Source: a virus
Direction: 5' to 3' (one strand)
Virus record (IMG/VR): IMGVR_UViG_3300036715_000140
Span: 1 to 25,615 of that record
Length of the DNA stretch: 25,615 nucleotides
The position numbers and the translations under genes are program-made. The notes under the pieces are model-generated. The model had not been told where the DNA came from. It did no database searches and saw only the letters and a program-made list of their open reading frames with translations. Shown here piece by piece: positions 13,155 through 21,200 of this stretch. Position 1 is the stretch's first letter, and each line of letters starts with the position of its first letter.

Positions 13155-14826
13155 CTTTCTTCTCCTCAGCTGTTGCGATTTCTGCGGCGGCGGCCCCCTT
13201 GGCGGCCTCTTTCATACTATACTGGCGGGTGGGCTTGCTTGGCTTCACCTGCCCCAGCTTATCCTGGTACAGCTTACTGGACAGAGCTGCCCGAGTGCCA
13301 GGGCGCACCAGAGCTCCCGCAGCAAGCCCAGGGTGCAGCGTGGCAGCACCAGCAGCCACGCCAGCAGCACCCCAGTCTCCTATGTGGCTGTACACGTCGG
13401 GGGATATGCTCTCTGGACTGCGCATCACGCTGGGCATGGCTGCGGCAGCGTCGGCGACTTCCCGTAGCCCGCCAGACAAGGTGCCCCCGCGCTCAACGAT
13501 CTTACGTAACTTCTGAGGATCCACAACGCCAGAGACAAGGTTAGTTGCAGCCTCTACGTCGTACGTCTTGGCTATCTGTTCTCGCGCCTTGCGGAAGTCT
13601 TGCACCGCCCTGAAGTTAGTAGCTACTCTCTGGGTGCCCGTGGGGGTAAGCTGGCGCTCAAGCAAATCCTCCATCGCGGTGGCGCCAGCCTTAAGCGCTG
13701 CGGCCTCGTTAAAGGCTTCGTCAGACACATCCTTCTGCTTCAGGACTCGATTGGCCTTTTCTCGAAGATTCTGGCTAATCTCAAGAAGAGACTTGGGGGT
13801 CCACGTGTTGGGGTGTGCGGGACTCTTGGGCTGCGCCAGGGCGCCCCGCACACGCTCCAGGTCTGGGTGGCGGTACAGGTCTGGCGCAAACTCTTTAAGA
13901 GATTCAAACTTAGAATCTAGTGCCTTGATCGTGTCAAGGTACGTCTGATCCATTGGAATGTCTACCTTAAGATCCTTAATTGCCTGGTACTTCTGGCCCG
14001 CGGCCCCCCGGATACCCTCCAGCGTTGGTAGGTCAAGCCGGCCATCAGGGGCAATGCCCAGGTCTTTCTTCAGCTTGGTGGCTGCAATCTCCGCGTTCTT
14101 TACAGACAGATTATCCTGCACACGCCTGCGGTCCGCAATAGTGCCCGCCAACTTAGTCCCCATACTGGGGTTTGCTTCCACAGGATCAGCCATGAACCCA
14201 GACCTCTGTGCGGATGCGATCGCTTCACGCGCCTGGGAAAGCGGAGCCCCCGGAGTAAGCGCGCCGCGAGACTTAAGCATCTGCTTGGCGCCCAGCAGTG
14301 CGGCAGCGGCCTCGGGCACAGCTTCACCAATAGATTCTCCGGCGATGGGGGCGCTCACCTTCTCACCAATGGCGCGGCCCACCTTGCCGGAGTACGCCTT
14401 TGCCATCTCCATAGGCTTGCCCAGCAGCGCAGCTCCGGCCTGTCCCTCCTCCGTACGAGGCGCCCAGGTCATGCGTTCTTGCACAGACTTCTGAGTCTCT
14501 GCTCCTGCGCGCATGGGGTCGTCCTTGCCCGTGAGCGCGGCGTACACCGCAGACCCCACGCCCGCAAGTCCGCTTACGGGCGTGGCCAGCCCCCCAGTGG
14601 TAGCGCTCAGCGCCACGTCCCCAAGACCCAGCAGCCCCTTCTTAAGCGCGGTGGCGGTTTCTCCGGCTGTCTGGGGCAGCCGGACGGGGTCATCTTGCTT
14701 GGGGGTAGGCTTGGCGGCGGGGGCAGTTAAGCGCTTAGCGTACTCGCTAAGCTGAGCATCCGTGAGTGGATTGTCAGACTCAATTTCATGAGTCTTGCCA
14801 CCAATGTCCAGCTCGTAGGTTGGCAT
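13135..14826 (-). CDS. Internal virion / DNA ejection protein (P22 gp16 position)
   Basis: A 563-residue virion protein. The N-terminus (MPTYELDIGGKTHEIESDNP) is a short beta domain seen in many large phage internal proteins, followed by LTDAQLSEYAKRL. Next come Gly/Ala-rich hydrophobic stretches around residues 60-100 and 160-185 that could insert into a membrane. A long helical region (about 190-460) follows, then another hydrophobic segment (GAAGVAAGAATLHPGLAAGALV) and a charged tail. The pattern fits proteins ejected from the capsid to help DNA cross the envelope. It is third in a run of three such genes, the position of P22 gene 16. The family is inferred from architecture and order. It starts one base after the preceding stop. 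Confidence 0.7.
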   Translation of the reverse strand: MPTYELDIGGKTHEIESDNPLTDAQLSEYAKRLTAPAAKPTPKQDDPVRLPQTAGETATALKKGLLGLGDVALSATTGGLATPVSGLAGVGSAVYAALTGKDDPMRAGAETQKSVQERMTWAPRTEEGQAGAALLGKPMEMAKAYSGKVGRAIGEKVSAPIAGESIGEAVPEAAAALLGAKQMLKSRGALTPGAPLSQAREAIASAQRSGFMADPVEANPSMGTKLAGTIADRRRVQDNLSVKNAEIAATKLKKDLGIAPDGRLDLPTLEGIRGAAGQKYQAIKDLKVDIPMDQTYLDTIKALDSKFESLKEFAPDLYRHPDLERVRGALAQPKSPAHPNTWTPKSLLEISQNLREKANRVLKQKDVSDEAFNEAAALKAGATAMEDLLERQLTPTGTQRVATNFRAVQDFRKAREQIAKTYDVEAATNLVSGVVDPQKLRKIVERGGTLSGGLREVADAAAAMPSVMRSPESISPDVYSHIGDWGAAGVAAGAATLHPGLAAGALVRPGTRAALSSKLYQDKLGQVKPSKPTRQYSMKEAAKGAAAAEIATAEEKKDEAANN

Positions 14827-14827
14827 G

Positions 14828-16555
14828 TTATCCCTTTACGCGCACACGCACGCCTGGAGCAAGCTCTTTCCACTCAGCGTCAGAATCCTTCACAGGGGCG
14901 CCGGGCTCTGGCACATCCACGCCCTTGCGCTTGAGCTCTGCACGCTGGGCGCGTGCGTCCACCAGCAGGCGAGTACGCTCGTCGCCCTTGGCTGTCTTGA
15001 GCTTGGATACTGTGTCGTTGTACTCGTCTCGGATAATCTTCACTGCGTCCGAGTCTCTGCTAGACTGCACATCCTTAGGCACACTGCCTTCCCCGCCAGC
15101 GGGGCGTGTGGGACCAGCAATGTCTTTCTTGAGGCTGCCTATGGTCTCTATCATGGACTCTTCTCGAGCCTTGAACAGCTTGCCCATGGTGTCACCGAGC
15201 TTAGAAATCTGCTCAAGGTTGGGGTTGTCGCCAAGACTCTTCTTTGCCAGCTCCAGGTAGGAGACTGGCGTACCTCCCGCGCCGGTCTGTCCACTAAGAA
15301 CACGAGCACTAGTTTCCAAGAAGTTGGCGTATGCTGCGTTGATGCCGCTAAACTCTGGATTACCAGACCACTCGGTCGCGCCCTTGTTCCACAGGGCGCG
15401 CAGCTTGGGGCTATCAGGACCCCCGAGCTTCTGTAGCTCGTCCTTAAGCACCTTGGTCACCTTCTCAATGTCCTTTTCGCCAGAAACGATGACTGCGTTC
15501 TGAGTCGTGAGGCGCTTAATTGCCTCCTTGCTCGCATCTCGGGACAGACCGGCTACCGCAGCGTCTGTGGGGGTGGTGCCCAGCTTATCCAGGTTGTCGA
15601 AGAAGCTCCTATAGAACTCCCTGCGCGCTTGGCTAGCTGCCACCCCCGTACCAAACTGCGGACTGGGCGGAGCCTTGCCATTAACACGGACGTACTCAGC
15701 CATCTTTTCCGAGTACTCGGGAGGAAGTTCCATGATGGCGCCCGCACGACTGCCAGCGGCGCCCATCTTCTGCGCGCCGGGGGGTATGGCCTGCGTGGGC
15801 TCCCACGTCTGTCCGTCCTCGCCCAGTTTGAGTGCGGTTCCTGTCTTAGAATTGTACTTGTATGTTCCGTCCTTGGCCGTGTACATGTCCCAGTTACCGG
15901 GGGTCTTCATCGCCTCAGCCTTAGCTTCTTCCAGCTTAGTGGAGTAGAACTGCTTGCCGTGCGCGCTGCCACGGTAGGCCGCATCTAGATTCTGGGGATT
16001 TAGGGATGGAAGAATCTTTGCAGTTTCTTCATCCATTAGCCCACCCTGCTGGAGCTGCACGGCTACCCGATTACGGTTCTGTTCGAACTGCTGCTGCGCG
16101 TACTGCTCGCCCTTGGAGGCCACGTCGCTCTGATACGAATCGCTCAGTTGCTTGATCTGAGGCATTAGGAACTCAAGACGAGCGTTCTTGGCTGCAAGCT
16201 GCTCTACGGACATCCTTGATGCCCCTTCCCGCATCTTAAGATCTGCGGCCTTCAGCTTGTTGGAGTGATCCACGAGACCAGCGTAGCTCTCAGGACTAAG
16301 CTGTCCCTTCAGTGTACCAAGCGCCTTTTCCACTCCCTGTGGAGTATAGAGGTCAAACTCGGGGTCTTTCATAGCCTGCTGAATCGTGGCTCTGTCAGAT
16401 TCTGCGGTCTGAGACACGCGAATCTTTTCCTTTGTATCCACCGCCTTACCAGCAAGATCGTAGGCTGCTTCAACATTACCCACCGCATCCATAGGCTTGA
16501 ACTGAGACCGCAGAGGGATTTGGTCAGAGCTTAGAAGTCCAAAATCTGCTGGCAT
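14828..16555 (-). CDS. Internal virion / DNA ejection protein, coiled-coil (P22 gp20 position)
   Basis: A 575-residue, strongly helical, highly charged protein without a signal peptide or obvious enzymatic motif. Long stretches between about residues 30 and 200 (for example MREGASRMSVEQLAAKNARL) look like coiled coil and are rich in Gln, Lys and Glu. The C-terminal part has further charged helices (SKLKTAKGDERTRLLVDARA). This is typical of podovirus ejection proteins stored in the capsid. The position between a gp7-like and a gp16-like gene matches P22 gp20. The ATG at 16555 lies two bases from the preceding stop and has only a weak ribosome binding site, so translational coupling is likely. 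Confidence 0.7.
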   Translation of the reverse strand: MPADFGLLSSDQIPLRSQFKPMDAVGNVEAAYDLAGKAVDTKEKIRVSQTAESDRATIQQAMKDPEFDLYTPQGVEKALGTLKGQLSPESYAGLVDHSNKLKAADLKMREGASRMSVEQLAAKNARLEFLMPQIKQLSDSYQSDVASKGEQYAQQQFEQNRNRVAVQLQQGGLMDEETAKILPSLNPQNLDAAYRGSAHGKQFYSTKLEEAKAEAMKTPGNWDMYTAKDGTYKYNSKTGTALKLGEDGQTWEPTQAIPPGAQKMGAAGSRAGAIMELPPEYSEKMAEYVRVNGKAPPSPQFGTGVAASQARREFYRSFFDNLDKLGTTPTDAAVAGLSRDASKEAIKRLTTQNAVIVSGEKDIEKVTKVLKDELQKLGGPDSPKLRALWNKGATEWSGNPEFSGINAAYANFLETSARVLSGQTGAGGTPVSYLELAKKSLGDNPNLEQISKLGDTMGKLFKAREESMIETIGSLKKDIAGPTRPAGGEGSVPKDVQSSRDSDAVKIIRDEYNDTVSKLKTAKGDERTRLLVDARAQRAELKRKGVDVPEPGAPVKDSDAEWKELAPGVRVRVKG

Positions 16556-16557
16556 AC

Positions 16558-17475
16558 TCAGCTCACTTTGTTGTAGTCCACCATGCGGAAGCCGGCACGG
16601 TCCCGGGTTACGGCGTCTGGACGCACGCGCTCCATATCCTGAGCCATGACGCCCATCTTGGTGGGGCCGCCAAACTTCATCCGGTAGGTGTAGATTGGTA
16701 GGCCGTCGTTGGTGGTGCCTACCTGCCGCACATCGTCCTTAAGGCGTTCATCCGAGTAGTCGCCCGCCGTAGCGGCACCGCCAAGCATACCCGCAGGATC
16801 AATACCAGCACCAGAGGTGTCGAAAGCAGAGAATCCGCCGCCGCTGGAGGGGGAGAATAGACTCTTAAGCACGCCGAACTGCTGTAGCTGGTTACTCACA
16901 CTCCCAAGCGCGTTCCCCCATGCGTTGGCAGCGCCTACCTGCCCGGCCGCCTGCGCGCCCCCCGCAGCAAGTAGGGCATTCGCGCCCGTGTCCGCAGTCT
17001 GGCTAGCCATGGTCTGCCCTAGCCCCGCCAGAGACTGCTGAGCTCCAAGCTGCTGCTGCTGCTGTGCCAGCCACTGATTAAATGCCTGATTCTCAAACGT
17101 GGATGCCACGCCCTCAGCGTATTTAGTGGAGTCCTGAATGGCGTTGGTGCTCAGTAGTCCGCCCTTGGCTGCCGCCGTATTGCCGATAGACTGTAGCCCC
17201 TGGTCCAGAGTGAACTTCATGGCTGGCATATTCTGCGCGTCTGCCATGCTGAACTTCTGAGCGTACTCCCCGCCAGGAGCTAGACCTGCCGAAAGACGAT
17301 CAAGAGCCTTGGAACCCGCATCCACCCAGGGCTGGCGCTGCTTTGCAGCAAGCTCTGCCGCAGCGGTGGCTGCGTTTGCCTGGGTCTGCGCGGCGCTCTT
17401 GGCCCCACTAGACGCCAGCGCACCGCCCAATAGGGCACCCCCCGCACCAATTACCGCAGCAGCAATAAAGCTCAT
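16558..17475 (-). CDS. DNA transfer/ejection protein with C-terminal S74-type chaperone-like domain (P22 gp7 position)
   Basis: A 305-residue protein. The N-terminus (MSFIAAAVIGAGGALLGGALASSGAK) is a hydrophobic, Gly/Ala-rich segment typical of phage injection proteins. The middle is an Ala/Gln-rich helical region including a run of five Gln (WLAQQQQQLGAQQ). From about residue 239 the sequence DYSDERLKDDVRQVG, then YTYRMK, MGVMAQDMERVRPDAV and MVDYNKV matches the intramolecular chaperone/peptidase S74 pattern (SDxRxK). This domain normally trims tail spikes, but it also occurs at the end of this ejection-protein type. Ser241 would be the cleavage nucleophile if active. The start overlaps the cupin stop (ATGA) with GAGGAG six bases upstream. 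Confidence 0.75.
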   Translation of the reverse strand: MSFIAAAVIGAGGALLGGALASSGAKSAAQTQANAATAAAELAAKQRQPWVDAGSKALDRLSAGLAPGGEYAQKFSMADAQNMPAMKFTLDQGLQSIGNTAAAKGGLLSTNAIQDSTKYAEGVASTFENQAFNQWLAQQQQQLGAQQSLAGLGQTMASQTADTGANALLAAGGAQAAGQVGAANAWGNALGSVSNQLQQFGVLKSLFSPSSGGGFSAFDTSGAGIDPAGMLGGAATAGDYSDERLKDDVRQVGTTNDGLPIYTYRMKFGGPTKMGVMAQDMERVRPDAVTRDRAGFRMVDYNKVS

Positions 17476-17900
17476 GTCAGTCTCCTCAGAGTATTGCCCG
17501 GTCCGTACAGAGACAGTGGGTCTTCCTCTACCAGATCAGCTTCCGCATCTTCCACAGTCTTTGCTTCAGTGCGGTGTACTGTCATGCATACACTGTCCTC
17601 TAGAGCCACCACGGCCCGCTGAGTTCCTGGGCGACTGACCAGCACAGCGGGTGCAACCACATCTACGGCCTCATCTTCTCCGTTTGTGATTCTGACTGCG
17701 CCAGACATCACTATGTAGAAGTGCTCTTTCTTATGAACCCGGCCGACGATCGTCGCACCCCGCGGACGAGGCAGCATCCGTGCGTACATCCCGTCTGCCC
17801 AGAAGTGATATGTCTCCAGCTCCATCTGCGGCATCGTCAGCATTTCCGCCTTCATGCGCTGTACTGCGTCACCGATGTTGGTCTTAGTGGTCAGTTCCAT
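17472..17900 (-). CDS. Cupin-fold virion-block protein (P22 gp14 position)
   Basis: A 142-residue protein with a single conserved beta-barrel: GRVHKKEHFYIVMSGAVRI holds the cupin HxxxH...G pattern, and APAVLVSRPGTQRAVVALEDSVCMTVHRT gives the second motif with its PxGxxxxx and final His. The N-terminal part (TMPQMELETYHFWADGMYARML) is common to small cupins in tailed phages. It may be structural or regulatory rather than enzymatic. It lies exactly where gene 14, an assembly factor, lies in P22. I used the ATG at 17900; it lacks a clear ribosome binding site, and an internal ATG at residue 16 is an alternative. Confidence 0.75.
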   Translation of the reverse strand: MELTTKTNIGDAVQRMKAEMLTMPQMELETYHFWADGMYARMLPRPRGATIVGRVHKKEHFYIVMSGAVRITNGEDEAVDVVAPAVLVSRPGTQRAVVALEDSVCMTVHRTEAKTVEDAEADLVEEDPLSLYGPGNTLRRLT

Positions 17901-17919
17901 AGTGCGGCATTGTAGCGCC

Positions 17920-18324
17920 CTACTGGGTGCGATACCAAGTGGTGTTTGCCTTATTGAACACGTAGCTAACTGCCTGCCCAGCAGTCAGCGTGGCGGGGGC
18001 ATTCTTAACTGTGTAGCCGGCTGGATCCGTGAGCGTAAACGCAGTCACTGACTGAGTAGTAGTTATCTGTATCTGGCGCTGGTCTCTAGGGGCAGCGGGC
18101 AGCACAGCGGTGCCCACAGCATAGGCGGCCACGGGGTCCAGAATAAGGATGCCCGTACTGCTGCCAATCTGATAGCTGAACCCGCTAGCGCTGGGGGCCT
18201 GATACTCTGTAATTCCGTAGAACTGCGTGTTCAGAAGAACATTGAACGCTTGATTCAGCCACCGCAGCCACGGCGTGTAGGTGGGATCCTGTGGCAGACT
18301 CTTGTAGGGTGGAGATTCAATCAT
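17920..18324 (-). CDS. Small tail-block protein with a beta-rich C-terminal domain (P22 gp26 position)
   Basis: A 134-residue protein. The start is set at the ATG at 18324 because GGAGG lies six bases upstream, giving an 8-base overlap with the gp10-like gene; a longer form beginning at 18345 lacks support. The N-terminal 40 residues (SLPQDPTYTPWLRWLNQAFNVLL) look like an interaction helix. The rest is beta-rich (IQITTTQSVTAFTLTDPAGY, then ATLTAGQAVSYVFNKANTTWYR), a pattern that I have seen at the ends of head- and tail-associated phage proteins. In gene order it replaces P22 gp26, the tail needle, but it lacks the long coiled coil of a needle. I leave the function open. Confidence 0.65.
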   Translation of the reverse strand: MIESPPYKSLPQDPTYTPWLRWLNQAFNVLLNTQFYGITEYQAPSASGFSYQIGSSTGILILDPVAAYAVGTAVLPAAPRDQRQIQITTTQSVTAFTLTDPAGYTVKNAPATLTAGQAVSYVFNKANTTWYRTQ

Positions 18325-19768
18325 CCGCAGCCTCCACCTCTGCACTTCCGCCAGAGATTACGAACTTTACCGGGTCAGTGACTACGATTCTTACAACGAA
18401 GTCCCTTGCTGCTCCAAGACGGTTGAACACTACTCGAGTGAGGTATGACGCGGCTGCGCCAAGGCTCTTAGTCTTCGCTACTCCGAAGGTATTGCCCCCA
18501 TCCCGGCTGACGTTGATCGTCACCGTGGGGTTGGGAGCAGCCCCGTTGCCCACGCCGGTTTCGAAGTCTAGCATTAGCTGAGAAAGAAACACCTCGTTCC
18601 CATTCGCACGAATGTGCCGGGTGCAGGCTTCTCTTCGGATGCCAGTGCCGTTTTCTGTGTACACAGCCTCGTCTATCTTGTAGATACGGCCAGTAGAGAA
18701 GTCAGCAGCTAGCCGGGCGACAGTAGCCACTCCGTACTGACTAACCCAACGCCAAAACTGATACGCATAGCTGGTAGACAGACCGCTCTGCGCCTCGTGC
18801 CACATACCAGATGAATGATCGTATGCCAGTGTGCGATTCGCCGACTGAAACGTGAAGTGCGTAATGGCATGACCTAGAGTCATGTACGTTGTCACGGTAC
18901 AGTCATTAATTCTAGACAAGGAAGACAGAATGGAATCTATGTCCGACGTGCTGATGGGAACCGGGGTATATCCATTCAGCTTGAATATGCGAATTTCTCC
19001 CTCTGCACCCTTTCCCAGGAACACCAGAGTATTGACCGCGTACCCCACTCCCTCTCTAGAAATGAGACCCACATGCTGGGTAGCCCCCGTCACGCGCTGG
19101 TAGGGTAGGGGTGAAGATCCTACATCTTGCCAAACCTCAAGCGTATCTTCTCCGAACAGCACTAGTGCGCCGTTCATCTCCATCACTCGGACCAGTGGAT
19201 CCCCAGAGGATTCCTTAGTGCCGAAAATTACGGGCGTCCATGTCTGGAAGTCTAGCTGAGCACTGACGTAGAACGTCCTAGATCCTAGCTTGGACAAGAT
19301 GACTCGACTGTCCAGGTTAGTTAGAGAATTGATGTATCCACCAGATGGGCCGGCAGGGAAGTTGACATCTGTAACCGTCAAGAACACCCCGGTAGATGGG
19401 GTGTACGTGTACCCGTGGTCTCCGAACCCGTCCGACGAAACGATGCAGAGCTGAAGACCATTGTCGGTCATGAACACTACACTGTTAGAAGACCCGAGGC
19501 CCGTGCGCAGCGTAGTGTAGCTGGAATCAGACAGAGAAAACAGAGTGGTCCCCGCTACGGCGTACACGTTCCCCTGGAAGCGATACATGCACTTCACAGG
19601 AGCGTCCGGCAGAGTATAGATAAGCGAGCAGCCGGGAGTACCCACCAAGATGATCGAGGACCTGTCTCCATCCGGACGAATGTCATAGATGCAGTTCAGC
19701 CTACGCTGCGCAGTGGCAAGAGTAGAGTAACTCTTTACTCCAGTACCGAACAGCGGAATCTGCTTCAT
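18317..19768 (-). CDS. Packaged DNA stabilization / tail hub protein, P22 gp10-like
   Basis: A 483-residue protein, close to the 472 residues of P22 gp10. It begins MKQIPLFGTGVKSYSTLATAQRRLNCIYD, comparable to the gp10 start in which a short loop is followed by an LPVN-type strand. The body is beta-rich and repetitive, with blocks such as GNVYAVAGTTLFSL, NGALVLFGEDTLEVWQDVG and VNTLVFLGKGAEGEIRIF, consistent with the beta-propeller-like fold of gp10. The protein plugs the portal vertex and links it to the tail needle. Its ATG overlaps the stop of the gp4-like gene. The order gp4-gp10 supports the call strongly; sequence similarity is moderate by eye. Confidence 0.8.
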   Translation of the reverse strand: MKQIPLFGTGVKSYSTLATAQRRLNCIYDIRPDGDRSSIILVGTPGCSLIYTLPDAPVKCMYRFQGNVYAVAGTTLFSLSDSSYTTLRTGLGSSNSVVFMTDNGLQLCIVSSDGFGDHGYTYTPSTGVFLTVTDVNFPAGPSGGYINSLTNLDSRVILSKLGSRTFYVSAQLDFQTWTPVIFGTKESSGDPLVRVMEMNGALVLFGEDTLEVWQDVGSSPLPYQRVTGATQHVGLISREGVGYAVNTLVFLGKGAEGEIRIFKLNGYTPVPISTSDIDSILSSLSRINDCTVTTYMTLGHAITHFTFQSANRTLAYDHSSGMWHEAQSGLSTSYAYQFWRWVSQYGVATVARLAADFSTGRIYKIDEAVYTENGTGIRREACTRHIRANGNEVFLSQLMLDFETGVGNGAAPNPTVTINVSRDGGNTFGVAKTKSLGAAASYLTRVVFNRLGAARDFVVRIVVTDPVKFVISGGSAEVEAADD

Positions 19769-20721
19769 TCTTCAGCTCCCGGTTGGAAGAATAGCTCTGT
19801 GTTCTCAGACCCCTGGTTCCTAGCGATAGCAATCGCGCTATTCTTCAACTGTTCCATCTTCTGGCTCCAGCTGGACTTGAACATGGGAGAAATCTGTTCA
19901 CTGAGTCCCCAGCACAGAGCCAAGTACCACTCCTGGGGGTAGTATGGCGTATCCCCTGCGGCATTGAAGTCCTGCACTGGTTCCAGGTAGGTGATCACGA
20001 TGTGCTTAGACACATCTTGCGCACCGCCACAGTCAGTGTACACAGTGGCAGAAGAAATTCCGCGCTCGTAGTAGATGGCCGTGGGATCACTGATGTTAGT
20101 GGGGTCTACCTTGTTGGGGAGGTAGTCGTACGACTGTACTGTCATCAGCTTAAGCTGGGTGTCCGTCTGGTCGGAGTCCCGAAGCAGCGCGGTCTCTACG
20201 TGTACAGGAACCTGCGCCGCAGTCTGGTACACGAAAGCTGAATTCCCACTACTGGCCTGACTAGGCAGAGCCCCCACAAGGTTGACCACACTGCCAACAA
20301 CTGAGGACACGGTAGTCCAGTAGATAATCCCGCTATCCAGCTCTACGCCGATAGCATACGTACTGGCGATGCCCGTTACGCTGCTCACAGCCACCGAAGT
20401 AGCCGCCGCTGCGGACGCCACAGTCAGCGTAGGATAGACGTAGCTGTTGGTCCAGCCAGTGGCGCTGGGGCCAACTGTGTACGCCCCAGTGTTCCCCTGC
20501 AGAAACAGATGGCCCCGTTTGCGTGTCCACACCTTTAGCCCAGGCGCGAAGTCAGCCTTGCCCATCCACTGCTTGCACATCAGATTCAGCACCCGTGCGC
20601 AGTCCGAAGTTTCTGACGTCGTAGGGCTCTCGTCTGGGTCCAGCCGCTGAATATTCAGCATGGCCTGACGGATAATGTCGTCACGAGTGACGGTGAAGCT
20701 GTATGTGCCGCTGGTAGTCAT
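19765..20721 (-). CDS. Tail accessory / head-completion adaptor protein (P22 gp4 position)
   Basis: A 318-residue protein starting at the ATG at 20721, inside the stop of the FkbM-like gene (ATGA). The N-terminus (SFTVTRDDIIRQAMLNIQRLDPDESPTTSE, then CARVLNLMCKQWM) is the helical adaptor segment common to podovirus tail accessory proteins. It is followed by a beta-rich insert (residues about 80-170, many Ser/Thr/Val) and a C-terminal helical part (YYPQEWYLALCWGLSEQISPMF). Such proteins form the ring joining portal and tail. It is larger than P22 gp4 (166 residues) because of the beta insert, and it has no visible lysozyme-like catalytic motif. The assignment rests on N- and C-terminal pattern and position. 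Confidence 0.75.
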   Translation of the reverse strand: MTTSGTYSFTVTRDDIIRQAMLNIQRLDPDESPTTSETSDCARVLNLMCKQWMGKADFAPGLKVWTRKRGHLFLQGNTGAYTVGPSATGWTNSYVYPTLTVASAAAATSVAVSSVTGIASTYAIGVELDSGIIYWTTVSSVVGSVVNLVGALPSQASSGNSAFVYQTAAQVPVHVETALLRDSDQTDTQLKLMTVQSYDYLPNKVDPTNISDPTAIYYERGISSATVYTDCGGAQDVSKHIVITYLEPVQDFNAAGDTPYYPQEWYLALCWGLSEQISPMFKSSWSQKMEQLKNSAIAIARNQGSENTELFFQPGAEE

Positions 20722-21200
20722 TGCGCATACTCCATACCTGGAAACAGGTCCGTAGTCACTGGTGCCAGCCACTCCACCGGCAGCCCGTGGGGGACGCACA
20801 GCATATTCAAAGACCCAACGCCAGGGAATACGTCCACTGGGTTGTCCGCATGGATGTCCAGGTCTGCGCAGCCAAGTTCTCCGTCTACATCTCCTACGGC
20901 AATCTGCAAAGGAGTCACGTTGTACAGACTATTCAGCGCCAGGGTGCCGCGCAGGGCGTTCATTACCATGCGCTGCGGCTCCACCGCGCAGACGTGCGCG
21001 GCACGCTTGGCGAACACCAGAGTATGCGCGCCGAAGTTAGCCCCAATGTCTGCGACTACCATGCCCGGTTGGACGATAGCGTCAAACAGCCCCACCTCTC
21101 CCTCCGAGAATTCTCCATACTCCACCAAGCTGCGGCCAAGGTAGCGGTCAGTGCTGGGGACGATAATCCGTCCGTGCCTAGAATCGACGACGGTAATCAT
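20718..21200 (-). CDS. FkbM-type SAM methyltransferase, C-terminally truncated
   Basis: A 160-residue protein starting at the ATG at 21200, with GGAG six bases upstream. The Rossmann SAM-binding motif VVADIGANFGAHTLVFAK (48-65), the CAVEPQ acidic loop (71-76) and LNSLYNVTPLQIAVGD (89-104) identify an FkbM-family O-methyltransferase, usually acting on sugars or glycans. Full FkbM domains continue with a TLD...IKIDVEGxE segment carrying catalytic residues. Here the frame stops at about the TLD position (PVTTDLFPGMEYAQ), so the last 50-80 residues are missing. The stop is an ATGA overlap with the gp4-like gene. It may be inactive or repurposed. Its pairing with the GT9 fusion suggests glycan modification. 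Confidence 0.8.
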   Translation of the reverse strand: MITVVDSRHGRIIVPSTDRYLGRSLVEYGEFSEGEVGLFDAIVQPGMVVADIGANFGAHTLVFAKRAAHVCAVEPQRMVMNALRGTLALNSLYNVTPLQIAVGDVDGELGCADLDIHADNPVDVFPGVGSLNMLCVPHGLPVEWLAPVTTDLFPGMEYAQ

